This document shows positions 1-9,368 of a stretch of 64,000 nt of DNA, piece by piece (positions within the stretch are counted from its first letter, which is position 1; each line of letters begins with the position of its first letter). Location of the stretch: contig CABJAN010000010.1 in assembly GCA_902363515.1 (NCBI GenBank), positions 4,160-68,159 on the forward strand. The letters are read 5' to 3'. The notes below the pieces were generated by a model that saw only the letters and a program-made list of their open reading frames with translations, had not been told where the DNA came from and ran no database searches. This DNA comes from Bacillota bacterium. Lineage in GTDB: Bacteria > Bacillota > Clostridia > Lachnospirales > Lachnospiraceae. Both the position numbers and the translations under genes were made by a program.

Positions 1-576
<576 letters not shown>

Positions 577-735
577 AAAAGTGACGGAAGCGGCTGACGG
601 GAATCAGGAGCAGATGGGAATGCTTGCATTCACAGATGCGGATGAGTACCGGAAGGCATTTGCGGAGCAAAGGACACGAAGTAAGCTGAAGGCTTATGAG
701 TGACCGCTTCAAAACGCAGAGCGTCACAGTGGCAG
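577..735 (+). other. Structured rRNA 3' spacer
   Basis: The spacer between the 23S end and the terminator can fold. GTGAC (580) and GAAGCGG (586) find complements CCGCTTC (703) and GTCAC (723), giving an outer stalk. Inside it, GAATG-CTT-GCATTC near 618-631 makes a small hairpin. It may be a processing stalk for the rRNA transcript or an independent RNA element. No 5S-like sequence is visible. The folding is by eye only. Confidence 0.4.
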
Positions 736-787
736 AGTTGGAAGGTTTGAAGTTTTGTATATGTGGTTTTGAAGGTACAATGTAAGA

Positions 788-814
788 CGGTTGGAGAAAT
801 CCAATCGTTTTTTT
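788..814 (+). terminator. Rho-independent terminator of the rRNA operon
   Basis: An 8-bp stem (CGGTTGGA / TCCAATCG) closed by a GAAA tetraloop is followed directly by seven T residues. It ends the rRNA transcript. Confidence 0.9.
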
Positions 815-1084
815 GTTATAAATCGGTTGAATCAGTTGAATATAGAATTTTAGAATATCCTACCTACAAAATTTGGGATGAAATAAGTGAAAATGACAAG
901 ACTTCATTTATTAGCCTACTAAAAACAAGATAAGATAAGTGCGAAATGAAAAATTTTGTTTCTTAGCCTACAGGAACCGGGAAAAAACTAAGTGGAAATC
1001 TAGATATTGATAAAAATACCTTATAATAAGATGAAAAAAGTAGGCTATAAATGATAAAAGACTTTTTATGGCTGATTTTGCTTT
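815..1084. other. Gene-free stretch with a possible coding remnant
   Basis: I see no intact gene here. One frame from 817 to 933 reads through 38 codons to a TAA, ending in a protein-like tail (...SFISLLKTR), but it has no start codon and begins inside the T-run of the terminator. It could be the 3' remnant of a lost gene or chance. The rest is AT-rich with no clear promoter-gene pair. Confidence 0.3.
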
Positions 1085-1147
1085 CTAAAAAGCTTCCCCG
1101 GGAGGCAAATTTGGAAAAGATTTTTCCTCAATTTGGCTTCCAGGGAA
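1085..1147 (-). terminator. Long imperfect hairpin, probable terminator for the minus-strand gene
   Basis: The arms TTCCCCGGGAGGCAAATTT (from 1094) and AATTTGGCTTCCAGGGAA (to 1147) pair with a few mismatches. On the minus strand the hairpin is followed by AGCTTTTTAG. It lies just past the stop codon of the gene at 1157. Confidence 0.55.
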
Positions 1148-1156
1148 ATCGTGGGT

Positions 1157-1972
1157 CTAGATTTTTATATACCCTTTCCCCTCACCAATTTGCCCTCCTG
1201 TCATTAAATATTCTTTGACATTTCTCTGTAAACTGGTTTCTTCCGGTAAATTTTCTACAGGTATATCCGGCTTTTTAAATATCCACATCATGAAGTCAGC
1301 AGCGGTTTTATTTGTTTCAGTGATAGTAAATAAGTTTTGAAATTTAAGGATGTTGGAGCTTTCTGGGAGAAGTTCCTTTAGTGCTGGGCTTAAAAGCCAG
1401 GAATGGCAGATATAGGGAACATTCGCATATTCTGCAGCATATTTTTCAAAAAAATCTTTGGCCATTTTCAGAGAGCTTTTGCAGTTGTATTCTGTGAGAA
1501 TGGCATCAGAGGGAATATGGATGGACACCATTTTTTCCTGATTTTCCATTATAGTTTCAAACTCTAGCTCTCCTAACCGGAATAGCTGTAAAGAAAGCTG
1601 TCTTCCGGTCCAGAAATCCCGGTCAAATCCATATTTACCATAGCTCCTTTTGTGTTCTTTGACAAAGCGTGTAAAGCATTTCATGGTATCTGTGAAAATC
1701 TGCTCTGATATTCCTTTTTCCTTATATTTTTCAAAAGAATAAGAGGCAGCAGACAGCATATAGAATAACATTTTAAATCCGTTGCCATCAGGCTTTAGAA
1801 ATTCTTTCAAATATTTTTGAGAAGCTTCCCATAAACAAGGATTTGACAGATTTTCAATGTGTTTTTCATTGCCTTCTTTTTGGAGAGCGCATGTAGATTC
1901 TATGGAAAGTAATTCAGTCTGTACAATTTCTGGAAGTTCAATTAAGTTCATCATTTCTTTTAAGGTTTTCAT
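1157..1972 (-). CDS. Acyltransferase-like protein (NAT_N / GNAT_C type)
   Basis: The 271-residue soluble protein resembles the two-domain acyltransferase proteins of Firmicutes: an alpha-helical N-terminal domain (about 1-120) and a GNAT-like C-terminal domain containing LSLQLFRLGELEFE and a later VPYICHSWLLSPALKELLPE segment. The acyl donor and acceptor are unknown. I chose the ATG at 1972 because the GGAGG at 1980-1984 is 7 bases away; the ATG at 1978 is only 1 base from it. The gene stands alone between the rRNA operon and a divergent sugar-uptake locus. The family assignment is recalled from sequence style, not from a search. Confidence 0.6.
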   Translation of the reverse strand: MKTLKEMMNLIELPEIVQTELLSIESTCALQKEGNEKHIENLSNPCLWEASQKYLKEFLKPDGNGFKMLFYMLSAASYSFEKYKEKGISEQIFTDTMKCFTRFVKEHKRSYGKYGFDRDFWTGRQLSLQLFRLGELEFETIMENQEKMVSIHIPSDAILTEYNCKSSLKMAKDFFEKYAAEYANVPYICHSWLLSPALKELLPESSNILKFQNLFTITETNKTAADFMMWIFKKPDIPVENLPEETSLQRNVKEYLMTGGQIGEGKGYIKI

Positions 1973-2065
1973 AGTCATACCTCCAAGTGGTTTATAAATG
2001 TATTATAGAGGGAAGAAAAAATAAGTTCAATATTATTTTTAACTGGAAATTGTCAGAGGTGCAGG

Positions 2066-2094
2066 TTTGTTTTGATATCGTTTTCTGATATAAT
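2066..2094 (+). promoter_or_regulatory. Promoter of the first sugar locus
   Basis: A perfect TATAAT at 2089-2094 preceded by TGA gives an extended -10; the -35 (TTTGTT, 2066-2071, 17-bp spacer) is poor. It sits 35 bases before the ATG at 2130. Confidence 0.6.
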
Positions 2095-2129
2095 TTATAT
2101 GATATTTACAAATATGAGGTGATGACGAT

Positions 2130-3413
2130 ATGAAGAAGTTTATCTATTCTGCGCTGATTTTTTCCACTGCAGCTTTGTGGTGTTTTTCACTTTCTTCCTG
2201 TAAGAAACAAGAGGAAAGTAATAAGAAAGAGAAGATACGCCTTGAATTTTATAATAGAAAAAGGGAATCTTATGCAGCTTTAGAAAAGATAATCAATAAG
2301 TTTAATAAATCACAGGATGAAATTGAAGTGTTTCAAAATATGAATACCAATGCTGATACAGCTCTTAGAATCGCGGCTGTTGAGGGGGATTTTCCGGATA
2401 TAGTGGAATTGGGCGGCTTACAGAGTGTGGAAACTTTTGAATATGTCATGGGAAATTGTCTTGTGCCTTTAGATGAAATGGACTGTGTAAAACAAATAAA
2501 AGAAGAGTATCTGCCTTATTTGCAGTATAATTCCCATATTTATCAAATGCCTTTGGCCATGAGCTTTGAAGGAATCTATGTAAATCGGGAATTGTTTCAG
2601 GAAGAGGGAATAGGGCTTCCTGAAACTTATGAGGAGTTATGTCAGGTTTCTGAGGAAATTTTAAGGAGAGGGAAGATTCCATTTCTGTTTGCAGATAAAG
2701 AAGGCTGGACGATTTATCAGAACTGGGAATGCATTGAAGGGGCAACCAGAGGGAATTTTGAAAGCTTTTGGACAGATGTGGCAGAAGGCCGGACGTCTTT
2801 TACAGAAGATGCTATTTGCAGAGGTTCTCTGGAAAAACTAATAGATTTGCATAAATATACTACAGAGGAATACTCTGACTTGAATTATAATGAAGCGCTT
2901 GCAAAGTTTGCAGAAGGCGAAGCGTTTATGATGATACAGGGAAGCTGGGCATATAGAAATATTATGGACATGAATCCGGAAATGAATCTGGAGCTTATTC
3001 CTTTTCCTGTGGATGAAGGTACTCAGCAATTAGTTACCATGTGGATAGACAGCAGCATTGGGATTTCCAGTGACTGTAAATACAGGGAAGAGGCAGAAGA
3101 ATTTATCGAATTTCTTATGCAGCCGGAAAATTTACAGATGTATCTAAATGAAGAAAGCTCACTTAGCAGCTTGAAAAACAGCCAAAATCGTGCGAAATAT
3201 GCGCCGCGGGTGCATGAACTGCTGGAAAGTGGTCATGCGGTTATGGATGCGTCCTGGCTTCCTTTGCAGACCAGTGTCATAAGAGATATGGACATTGAGG
3301 AATTAATGCCGGATGCTGATTCAGAAGAAATAGAAAAATATCTGGATAAATATACAAAAAGTTTGCAAAAGCATAAAGAGCTATATCTGGAAGCAAAGGA
3401 GAAGCGGCAATGA
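2130..3413 (+). CDS. Extracellular solute-binding lipoprotein (family 1), sensor-associated
   Basis: This 427-residue protein has a lipoprotein signal with Cys24 in LSSC, followed by a charged linker. The fold is that of sugar-type ABC binding proteins (FADKEGWTIYQNWE and EAFMMIQGSWAYRNI are typical segments). Its stop codon overlaps the histidine kinase start (ATGA at 3410), so the two are translationally coupled. A second binding protein lies after the response regulator. I infer that this one may present ligand to the kinase rather than feed transport, as in three-component sensors. The substrate is unknown. Confidence 0.85.
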   Translation: MKKFIYSALIFSTAALWCFSLSSCKKQEESNKKEKIRLEFYNRKRESYAALEKIINKFNKSQDEIEVFQNMNTNADTALRIAAVEGDFPDIVELGGLQSVETFEYVMGNCLVPLDEMDCVKQIKEEYLPYLQYNSHIYQMPLAMSFEGIYVNRELFQEEGIGLPETYEELCQVSEEILRRGKIPFLFADKEGWTIYQNWECIEGATRGNFESFWTDVAEGRTSFTEDAICRGSLEKLIDLHKYTTEEYSDLNYNEALAKFAEGEAFMMIQGSWAYRNIMDMNPEMNLELIPFPVDEGTQQLVTMWIDSSIGISSDCKYREEAEEFIEFLMQPENLQMYLNEESSLSSLKNSQNRAKYAPRVHELLESGHAVMDASWLPLQTSVIRDMDIEELMPDADSEEIEKYLDKYTKSLQKHKELYLEAKEKRQ

Positions 3414-5182
3414 AAAAGGCAAAATCAGTGAGAACAATTCAGCAGAAAGTGCTGTCAGGAGTTGGTATGCTGTTTGCATGCTCTTTTCTGGCATTTGCTA
3501 TTTTTTTTCTGCAAAGTTACAGACAGGAAGTGGATATAGAACTGGGGCACATGAGAAGCTATAATAGACAGTTGAGTATGGATATTGACCGCGTTGTAGA
3601 CACCACCAGTTCGTTTCGATATCTTCATTTTTCGGATGATAAAATCCGAAATCTATTGTGCAGCGATGATAGTGACATTGACCCGGAGGGACAGAAAAAG
3701 ACAGAGAAGGATTTAGAGAAATCTCTGACGCTTCTGGCGGACATGGGAAGGGATGTACTGCGTGCAGTTATTGTGACTAATGACGGGAGAATTTACAAAA
3801 GTGTAGAGGAAATAGAAAATGGCTATATTAAACGGATGAATGTGTTGCTGACACGGGAAAAGGGATGGGAAAAGAAGAAAGCGGGATATTTCAGTCCCAT
3901 ACATAAGGCAACGGTTAATATGGTAGAGCATTACGTGGTTTCTATGGTAAGTCCTATCTGGAATGTAGCGCAGGATGAACCCATTGCAGTGATTTATCTG
4001 GATTTAGATTTTGACAAGCTGAGGAATCAATGGTATACGTCTGCAAAGATGAATCAGAGCTTTTCTTTTATGATTTTATCTGAAAAACAGATGCTGTTTG
4101 ATTCTGAGGAAAATCAGAAAAAAGAGAATCATCAAAGACTCATAAAAGAGAGCAAAGATATAATTGAATCAGGAGAAAAAGATAAAATTGTAAAAGTGCA
4201 TGGAAGAGTTTGTGTGATTTCGGTGGAACAAAACAAAGATACAGGATGGTATTTTTTGCAGTATATGCCAGTGGCGAAACTGGCAGGACGTATTTTAAGT
4301 AATATGTCAGTTTTGGTGCTTATATTGGTTGGTGTGATTTTTATTACCATTACAGGCAGTTATGTGCTGGCAAAAAATGTGAGCAGTCCGGTACGGGAAT
4401 TATCCCAATTTATGGGAAAGGTTGCGGATGCGTCAGAAGAAGGAAAAGAAATTGCTTTGTTTTCAAGGAGAGAGACAAAGGCTACGGAAGAAATTGCGCA
4501 GATGATTGACAGCTATAATGCTATGGCGAAACGTATTAATGACAATATTATTAAGGACTATATTCTTAAATTGAATCAGAAACAGACAGAGTTAAAAATG
4601 CTGCAGTTTCAGATTAATCCTCATTTTTTGTATAACGCATTAAATACCATCAGTTCTATTGCCCAACTGCAGGAGGTTGATTATATACCGGAGATTGCCT
4701 CAGGATTGTCAGATATGTTCCGTTATAATATTGATGGGCGGGAGATTGTAACCTTGCGGGAGGAACTTACACAGACAGAGAATTATATGGGAATCCAGAA
4801 GATTCGCTTTCCGGAACGCTTTTTTGTTGAAATTCTGGTAGAAGAAGAGCTGATGGAGTGTAAGGTGCTTAAATTTATTTTGCAGCCCATTGTAGAGAAT
4901 TCTTATAAATATGGTTTTGCAGAAAAGAGGAAAAAGAATATTTTGCGTATTCACAGCTATCGGGATGAAAGCAACATCATTATTGTGATAGAAGATAACG
5001 GAGCAGGAATTGAAGAAAATAAAGTAAAAAAAATAAATGAAGCGCTGGCTGGAGAGCGAGGATTTGAAACAGCAGCAGGAATTGGCATCCGTAATGTAAA
5101 TGCCAGAATTAAAAACTATTATGGAGAAGATTGTGGAGTACACTTGGAGAGCGAACCTGGTAATTTACCAGAGTGTATCTGA
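3410..5182 (+). CDS. YesM-like sensor histidine kinase, 3' end frameshifted
   Basis: Membrane sensor kinase: a TM helix at about 16-32, an extracytoplasmic domain, a second TM at about 300-320, HAMP, His_kinase with NPHFLYNALNT (His about 404), then HATPase (EDNGAGI). The open frame stops at 5182 with a non-family tail. A second frame carries the expected ending: TRVYLKIRELPFGEKGEV, then TAG at 5221-5223, one base before the regulator ATG. Inserting a single A at GGTAATTT (5159-5166), making GGTAAATTT, joins the frames as PGKFTRVYLKI. I therefore read this as a one-base deletion or sequencing error; the intact protein would have about 604 residues. Only the last strand of the ATPase domain is affected. 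Confidence 0.9.
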   Translation: MKKAKSVRTIQQKVLSGVGMLFACSFLAFAIFFLQSYRQEVDIELGHMRSYNRQLSMDIDRVVDTTSSFRYLHFSDDKIRNLLCSDDSDIDPEGQKKTEKDLEKSLTLLADMGRDVLRAVIVTNDGRIYKSVEEIENGYIKRMNVLLTREKGWEKKKAGYFSPIHKATVNMVEHYVVSMVSPIWNVAQDEPIAVIYLDLDFDKLRNQWYTSAKMNQSFSFMILSEKQMLFDSEENQKKENHQRLIKESKDIIESGEKDKIVKVHGRVCVISVEQNKDTGWYFLQYMPVAKLAGRILSNMSVLVLILVGVIFITITGSYVLAKNVSSPVRELSQFMGKVADASEEGKEIALFSRRETKATEEIAQMIDSYNAMAKRINDNIIKDYILKLNQKQTELKMLQFQINPHFLYNALNTISSIAQLQEVDYIPEIASGLSDMFRYNIDGREIVTLREELTQTENYMGIQKIRFPERFFVEILVEEELMECKVLKFILQPIVENSYKYGFAEKRKKNILRIHSYRDESNIIIVIEDNGAGIEENKVKKINEALAGERGFETAAGIGIRNVNARIKNYYGEDCGVHLESEPGNLPECI

Positions 5183-5224
5183 AAATACGGGAATTGCCGT
5201 TTGGAGAAAAGGGAGAGGTGTAGT

Positions 5225-6754
5225 ATGCGTATTATTGTTGCGGACGATGAATATTTTGCCAGAAAAGCTTTAGTAAAAAGCATTGGACAATTAGAGGAAG
5301 AAATCGAACTTTGCGAAGCAGAAGACGGAACAGAGGTCATGGAACTTTTAGAAGCAGGGGGAGCAGATTTAGTAGTAACCGATATCAGGATGCCGGATAT
5401 GGACGGGCTGGAGGTTGCAAAGAACATCCAGGCAAGATTTCCGGATGTTAGCGTTATTATTGAAAGCGGATATGCTGATTTTGGTTACGCGACAAGCGCT
5501 CTTCGCTATGGTGTGAAGGATTATCTGACAAAACCTGTGAGAAGAGAAGAATTGGAGAAAGCTATCCAAAGAGTGAAGGAAGAACGAAAAAAAATAAAAC
5601 AGAAGATTGAAAACCAGATTGTAGCCAGAAGAGGACAATTTATGAATTTCTCTCATATTCTGGAAAACGAAGTAGTTGCAAATGAAATATTACAGGATTT
5701 TTTTGAAAAGATAAAACATGGCTCCTGGTATCTTTTGACTGTTCAAAGTGAGAGAAAACAGATTTCAAAAGAAGAAATCCAGAAGCTTCAGGAGATTTTT
5801 GGAAGAGAATCAAAAATTTGTATTGCATATTTTTATCCTAAGAATGAGTTTATTTTGGTTATGGAGGCGGAAGAGGAAAATCATTTTCCAGAAGCTCTTC
5901 TTAGAAAAAAACTGGTAGAGTGTTGGAACAAAGCAGGGACAAGATGTCATGCCGGCATAAGCCAGTGTCATGAAGCAACAGCAGAATGTGTGAAGGAGAC
6001 TGCAAAGGCATACAGAGAGGCTGTATATGCTATTAATCAAAGGCTTTTATATCCTGAAAATCAAATTTATTATTATGAGGCAGAAGTGAATGTGGTACAG
6101 CTTTTTTCTCAGGCAGAGGAGAGGGAACTGGAAAAGAGTCTTATGGAAAACAAAAGTTCAGGAGCAGTACAATTAACGCTGAATTTTTTAAAACGGTGTG
6201 AAAATAGCAGAGATATTAGTATCTATTCTCTTTTTACATCACTTATCCAACTTATGAATGTTATTAATAAAGTATATAGCATGAAAAAGAAGAAAAATAA
6301 TACAGAGGAGAATAAAAGTTCCTATCTGTTGTTTAACTTTAAGACAGATTTATATAGTTTTTATTCTATGGAAGAATTAAAAGAGTATATGAAAGAACTT
6401 ATTCTTCATGTATCAGAAGAACCGGAACAGAAGTCATCGATTGTTAAAGACCTGTTGCAATATCTGGAATGGAATTATCAATATGACATTACTGTGAATG
6501 AACTGGCCGCGCATAAATATTTTGTAAATCCCAGTTATTTAAGCAGATTGTTTAAGTCAGAAACGGGAATGACATTTTCTAAGTATCTCAAAGAACTGCG
6601 CATGAAGAAAGCGGCGGAGCTGTTAAAGGAAAGTGAGTTAAAAATCGGGGATGTGGCTTGTTGTGTGGGCTATAATGATGTTTCTTACTTTATACAAACA
6701 TTTAAAAAGCAATATTCTATGACGCCGGAGCAATTTAAAAATTCTGAGAAGTAG
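5225..6754 (+). CDS. YesN-like response regulator, AraC family
   Basis: 509 residues. The receiver domain is at the N-terminus (DD at 7-8, phosphoacceptor Asp53 in VTDIRMPDMDG, TKP Lys about 103). A poorly conserved middle region follows. The C-terminal AraC domain has two helix-turn-helix motifs (LAAHKYFVNPSYLSRLFK and IGDVACCVGYNDVSYFI). The ATG at 5225 with GGGAGAGG upstream is preferred over a TTG at 5201, because the repaired kinase frame ends at 5223. It should activate the downstream binding protein and permease genes in response to the kinase. Confidence 0.93.
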   Translation: MRIIVADDEYFARKALVKSIGQLEEEIELCEAEDGTEVMELLEAGGADLVVTDIRMPDMDGLEVAKNIQARFPDVSVIIESGYADFGYATSALRYGVKDYLTKPVRREELEKAIQRVKEERKKIKQKIENQIVARRGQFMNFSHILENEVVANEILQDFFEKIKHGSWYLLTVQSERKQISKEEIQKLQEIFGRESKICIAYFYPKNEFILVMEAEEENHFPEALLRKKLVECWNKAGTRCHAGISQCHEATAECVKETAKAYREAVYAINQRLLYPENQIYYYEAEVNVVQLFSQAEERELEKSLMENKSSGAVQLTLNFLKRCENSRDISIYSLFTSLIQLMNVINKVYSMKKKKNNTEENKSSYLLFNFKTDLYSFYSMEELKEYMKELILHVSEEPEQKSSIVKDLLQYLEWNYQYDITVNELAAHKYFVNPSYLSRLFKSETGMTFSKYLKELRMKKAAELLKESELKIGDVACCVGYNDVSYFIQTFKKQYSMTPEQFKNSEK

Positions 6755-6803
6755 CAGGGCAAGACAGGTCAGAAATTTCTTATTGTGCATATCAGATAAT
6801 TTA

Positions 6804-6832
6804 TATGAAGAAAAATGGTTTTTTCTTATAAT
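6804..6832 (+). promoter_or_regulatory. Probable regulated promoter of the transporter genes
   Basis: A perfect TATAAT at 6827-6832 has no good -35 (TATGAA at 6804-6809), as expected for a promoter needing an AraC-type activator. It lies 55 bases before the binding-protein ATG at 6888. Confidence 0.5.
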
Positions 6833-6887
6833 GAATACCAGAAAACATCTCCGGGGACGAGATAAAAGAGAAAGGAAGGGTAAAATT

Positions 6888-8204
6888 ATGAAAAAACTTT
6901 TAGCACTTTTACTAACAGGAACAATGGCATTTTCACTGGCAGCCTGCGGAGGTTCCTCTGATGGCGGTTCTTCAGAAAAAGACAGTGCGAAAACAGAAGG
7001 CAAGTCAGATGGTAAAACCCTCCGTCTGGTAAATGGTAAAATTGAGGTAGATAAACAGTTAAAGAAGCTGGCAGAACTGTACAAAGAAGAGACAGGCGTT
7101 ACTGTAGAAATCGAATCCATGGGTGGTGGTGTTGATATCCAGGGTACTCTGAAAGGCTATTATCAGGCAAATAACATGCCGGACATCTTTGTAAATGGCG
7201 CGATTCCTGATTTTGAAAACTGGGAAGGCAAATTAGTGGACATGTCTGACGAAGCGTGGGTGGCAGATACGGACGCGGCCTACGTTGATGAAGAATATGG
7301 AACCATTGGTTTTCCATATACAGTAGAAGCAGTTGGACTTACCTATAATGCTGATATCCTGAAAAAAGCAGGTGTTGATCCGGCATCCATTACAAGTCCA
7401 GAGGCAATGAAAAAAGCTTTTGAAACATTAGATGCTAAAAAAGATGAATTAGGTCTGACTGCAGTTGTGGGTTACTGTGCAGAGGCAGCCAATCTTTACT
7501 GGTCAACCGGTAACCACATTTTTGGAACTTACCTTGATTCTGGTCTGAAACGTGATGATACTACCTACATTGATATGTTAATGGATGGAGGAAAGGTTGA
7601 TGAAGAGCGTCTTACAAACTTTGCAGATATGATTGCGTTGTTCAATGAATATTCTGACCCGGCGCTTTTGGTATCCGGTACTTATGATCAGCAGATTTTG
7701 AACTTTGCTTCTGGTAAATATGCATTTGTTACACAGGGCTCCTGGATTGGCGCTACTATGACAGACGCAGACAAAGATGCTTATAAAGCAGCAGGGAACT
7801 TTGAAGTAGGTATGGTTCCATATGCATTTGAAGATGGACAGGATACGATTTTAACAAACTCTCCTTCCTGGTGGTCTATTTATAATGAAGGAAATGTAGA
7901 AGAAGCGAAAGCCTTCTTACAGTGGTGTTCAGAAGACTCAGCACAGCAGATTCTGGTAGAAGAAGCTGGATTTATCAGCCCTTTCAAATCCTGTAAATAT
8001 CTTGCAAATGACCCATTTGCACAGACTATTGCAGACTGGCAGGCAGCAGACAAAACATCTGCATGGCACTGGCTGTACATGAAAGAGGGACTTGCTCAGA
8101 ACTACACAGGACAGGTATTTAGTGATTTTGCAGCAGGAAACCTGGACAAAGACGGTTTCGTAAAAACTTTATCACAGGTTATTCAGAGTGCATACGCAAA
8201 CTAA
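6888..8204 (+). CDS. ABC transporter sugar-binding lipoprotein
   Basis: 438 residues with lipobox LAAC (Cys20) and a Gly/Ser-rich linker, then a family-1 extracellular binding domain (FVTQGSWIGATM is typical). The start is the ATG at 6888 after AAAGGAAGGG; upstream in-frame codons lack a ribosome-binding site. It is followed by two permeases without an ATPase gene, the usual layout for carbohydrate uptake-1 transporters that share an MsmK-type ATPase. The sugar cannot be read from the sequence. Confidence 0.92.
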   Translation: MKKLLALLLTGTMAFSLAACGGSSDGGSSEKDSAKTEGKSDGKTLRLVNGKIEVDKQLKKLAELYKEETGVTVEIESMGGGVDIQGTLKGYYQANNMPDIFVNGAIPDFENWEGKLVDMSDEAWVADTDAAYVDEEYGTIGFPYTVEAVGLTYNADILKKAGVDPASITSPEAMKKAFETLDAKKDELGLTAVVGYCAEAANLYWSTGNHIFGTYLDSGLKRDDTTYIDMLMDGGKVDEERLTNFADMIALFNEYSDPALLVSGTYDQQILNFASGKYAFVTQGSWIGATMTDADKDAYKAAGNFEVGMVPYAFEDGQDTILTNSPSWWSIYNEGNVEEAKAFLQWCSEDSAQQILVEEAGFISPFKSCKYLANDPFAQTIADWQAADKTSAWHWLYMKEGLAQNYTGQVFSDFAAGNLDKDGFVKTLSQVIQSAYAN

Positions 8205-8220
8205 ACGATACAGCATCATG

Positions 8221-8264
8221 GAATTCAGGCGGGTACGGTTTATGACCGTTGTCCGCTTAAATTC
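8221..8264 (+). other. Intercistronic hairpin between binding protein and permease
   Basis: GAATTCAGGCGG... pairs imperfectly with ...TCCGCTTAAATTC around a TTAT loop. No T-run follows. Such hairpins commonly protect the abundant binding-protein mRNA and lower permease output; that role is inferred. Confidence 0.6.
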
Positions 8265-8297
8265 TTTCGTAAGGTTTGTGAAAGGAGGAGCAAGTAT

Positions 8298-9368
8298 ATG
8301 CAAAATGAAAATACTGCCGGAAGAAAGGGGATTTCACTGATTCTTTTGATTGGTGGAATTGCATTGTTAGCCAGTGCTTTGGTACTGGATTTTATGGGAA
8401 GCGAAATGACATTTAGAGGAGCTATGTTGATTCTTGGGGCGTTAGCTGTTATGGCTGGATGCTATTTTTTCCCAACAACAAAACATCACCGTAAAATCAT
8501 TAATGTGTTGTTTTTATTTCCACTGTTATTTACTTTTGGTGTGACAGTTATTATTCCGTTGGTGCTTGGATTTTTTTATTCTATGACGAACTGGAATGGA
8601 ATTGAATTTACAGAATTTGTCGGCATCAGCAATTATGTGAGCATGTTCAAAGAGCCAGGGTTTGTGTGGTCTACCTTGATTACCATACTTTTTGTAGTAT
8701 TTAATATGATTCTGGTAAACCTGGTTGGTTTCCTTCTGGCGCTGCTTTGTACATCAAAGCTGAAAGGAATTGGTTTTTTCCGCGCGTCCTATTTCCTGCC
8801 AAACCTCATTGGAGGTATTGTACTTGGTTATATCTGGCAGTTTGTATTTAATAATGTTCTGACCCAGATTACCATGAAATTAACAGGAAATCAGAACTCT
8901 GTGCTTTCTACAACAAAAACAGCTTTTATGGCAATTATTATTGTATATGTATGGCAATATGCCGGTTATATTATGCTGATTTATATCACTGGTCTTACGC
9001 AGGTTCCCAAAGATGTTCTGGAAGCATCTCAGATTGACGGAGCCAGCAGAATTGCCACTTTGTTTAAGATTAAAATTCCTATGATTGCTTCTACTATCAC
9101 GATTTGTACCTTCCTGACTCTGACTTCTGCATTTAAGCAGTTTGATGTCAATATGGCTTTGACCAACGGTACTGGCTCTGTGGCAGATTTCATGGGACAG
9201 TATCTGACCAATGGTACACAGATGCTGGCGCTTAATATTTATAATACCGCGATTTCTAAGAACAGTTATGCGCTTGGACAGGCAAAAGCAGTATTTTTCT
9301 TTATTATACTTGCCTGTGTATCATTGATTCAGGTTCGTATTTCCAATAAGAAGGAGGTTGAAATGTAA
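8298..9368 (+). CDS. ABC sugar permease (MalF/UgpA type)
   Basis: 356 residues. Two extra hydrophobic helices (about 12-30 and 36-56) precede the usual six-helix MetI-like permease core. The EAA loop EASQIDGASRIATLFKIKIP, which docks the ATPase, is present at about 244-263. The start ATG follows AAAGGAGGAGC. Its stop overlaps the next gene (TAATG). It forms the heterodimeric channel with the following permease. Confidence 0.93.
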   Translation: MQNENTAGRKGISLILLIGGIALLASALVLDFMGSEMTFRGAMLILGALAVMAGCYFFPTTKHHRKIINVLFLFPLLFTFGVTVIIPLVLGFFYSMTNWNGIEFTEFVGISNYVSMFKEPGFVWSTLITILFVVFNMILVNLVGFLLALLCTSKLKGIGFFRASYFLPNLIGGIVLGYIWQFVFNNVLTQITMKLTGNQNSVLSTTKTAFMAIIIVYVWQYAGYIMLIYITGLTQVPKDVLEASQIDGASRIATLFKIKIPMIASTITICTFLTLTSAFKQFDVNMALTNGTGSVADFMGQYLTNGTQMLALNIYNTAISKNSYALGQAKAVFFFIILACVSLIQVRISNKKEVEM

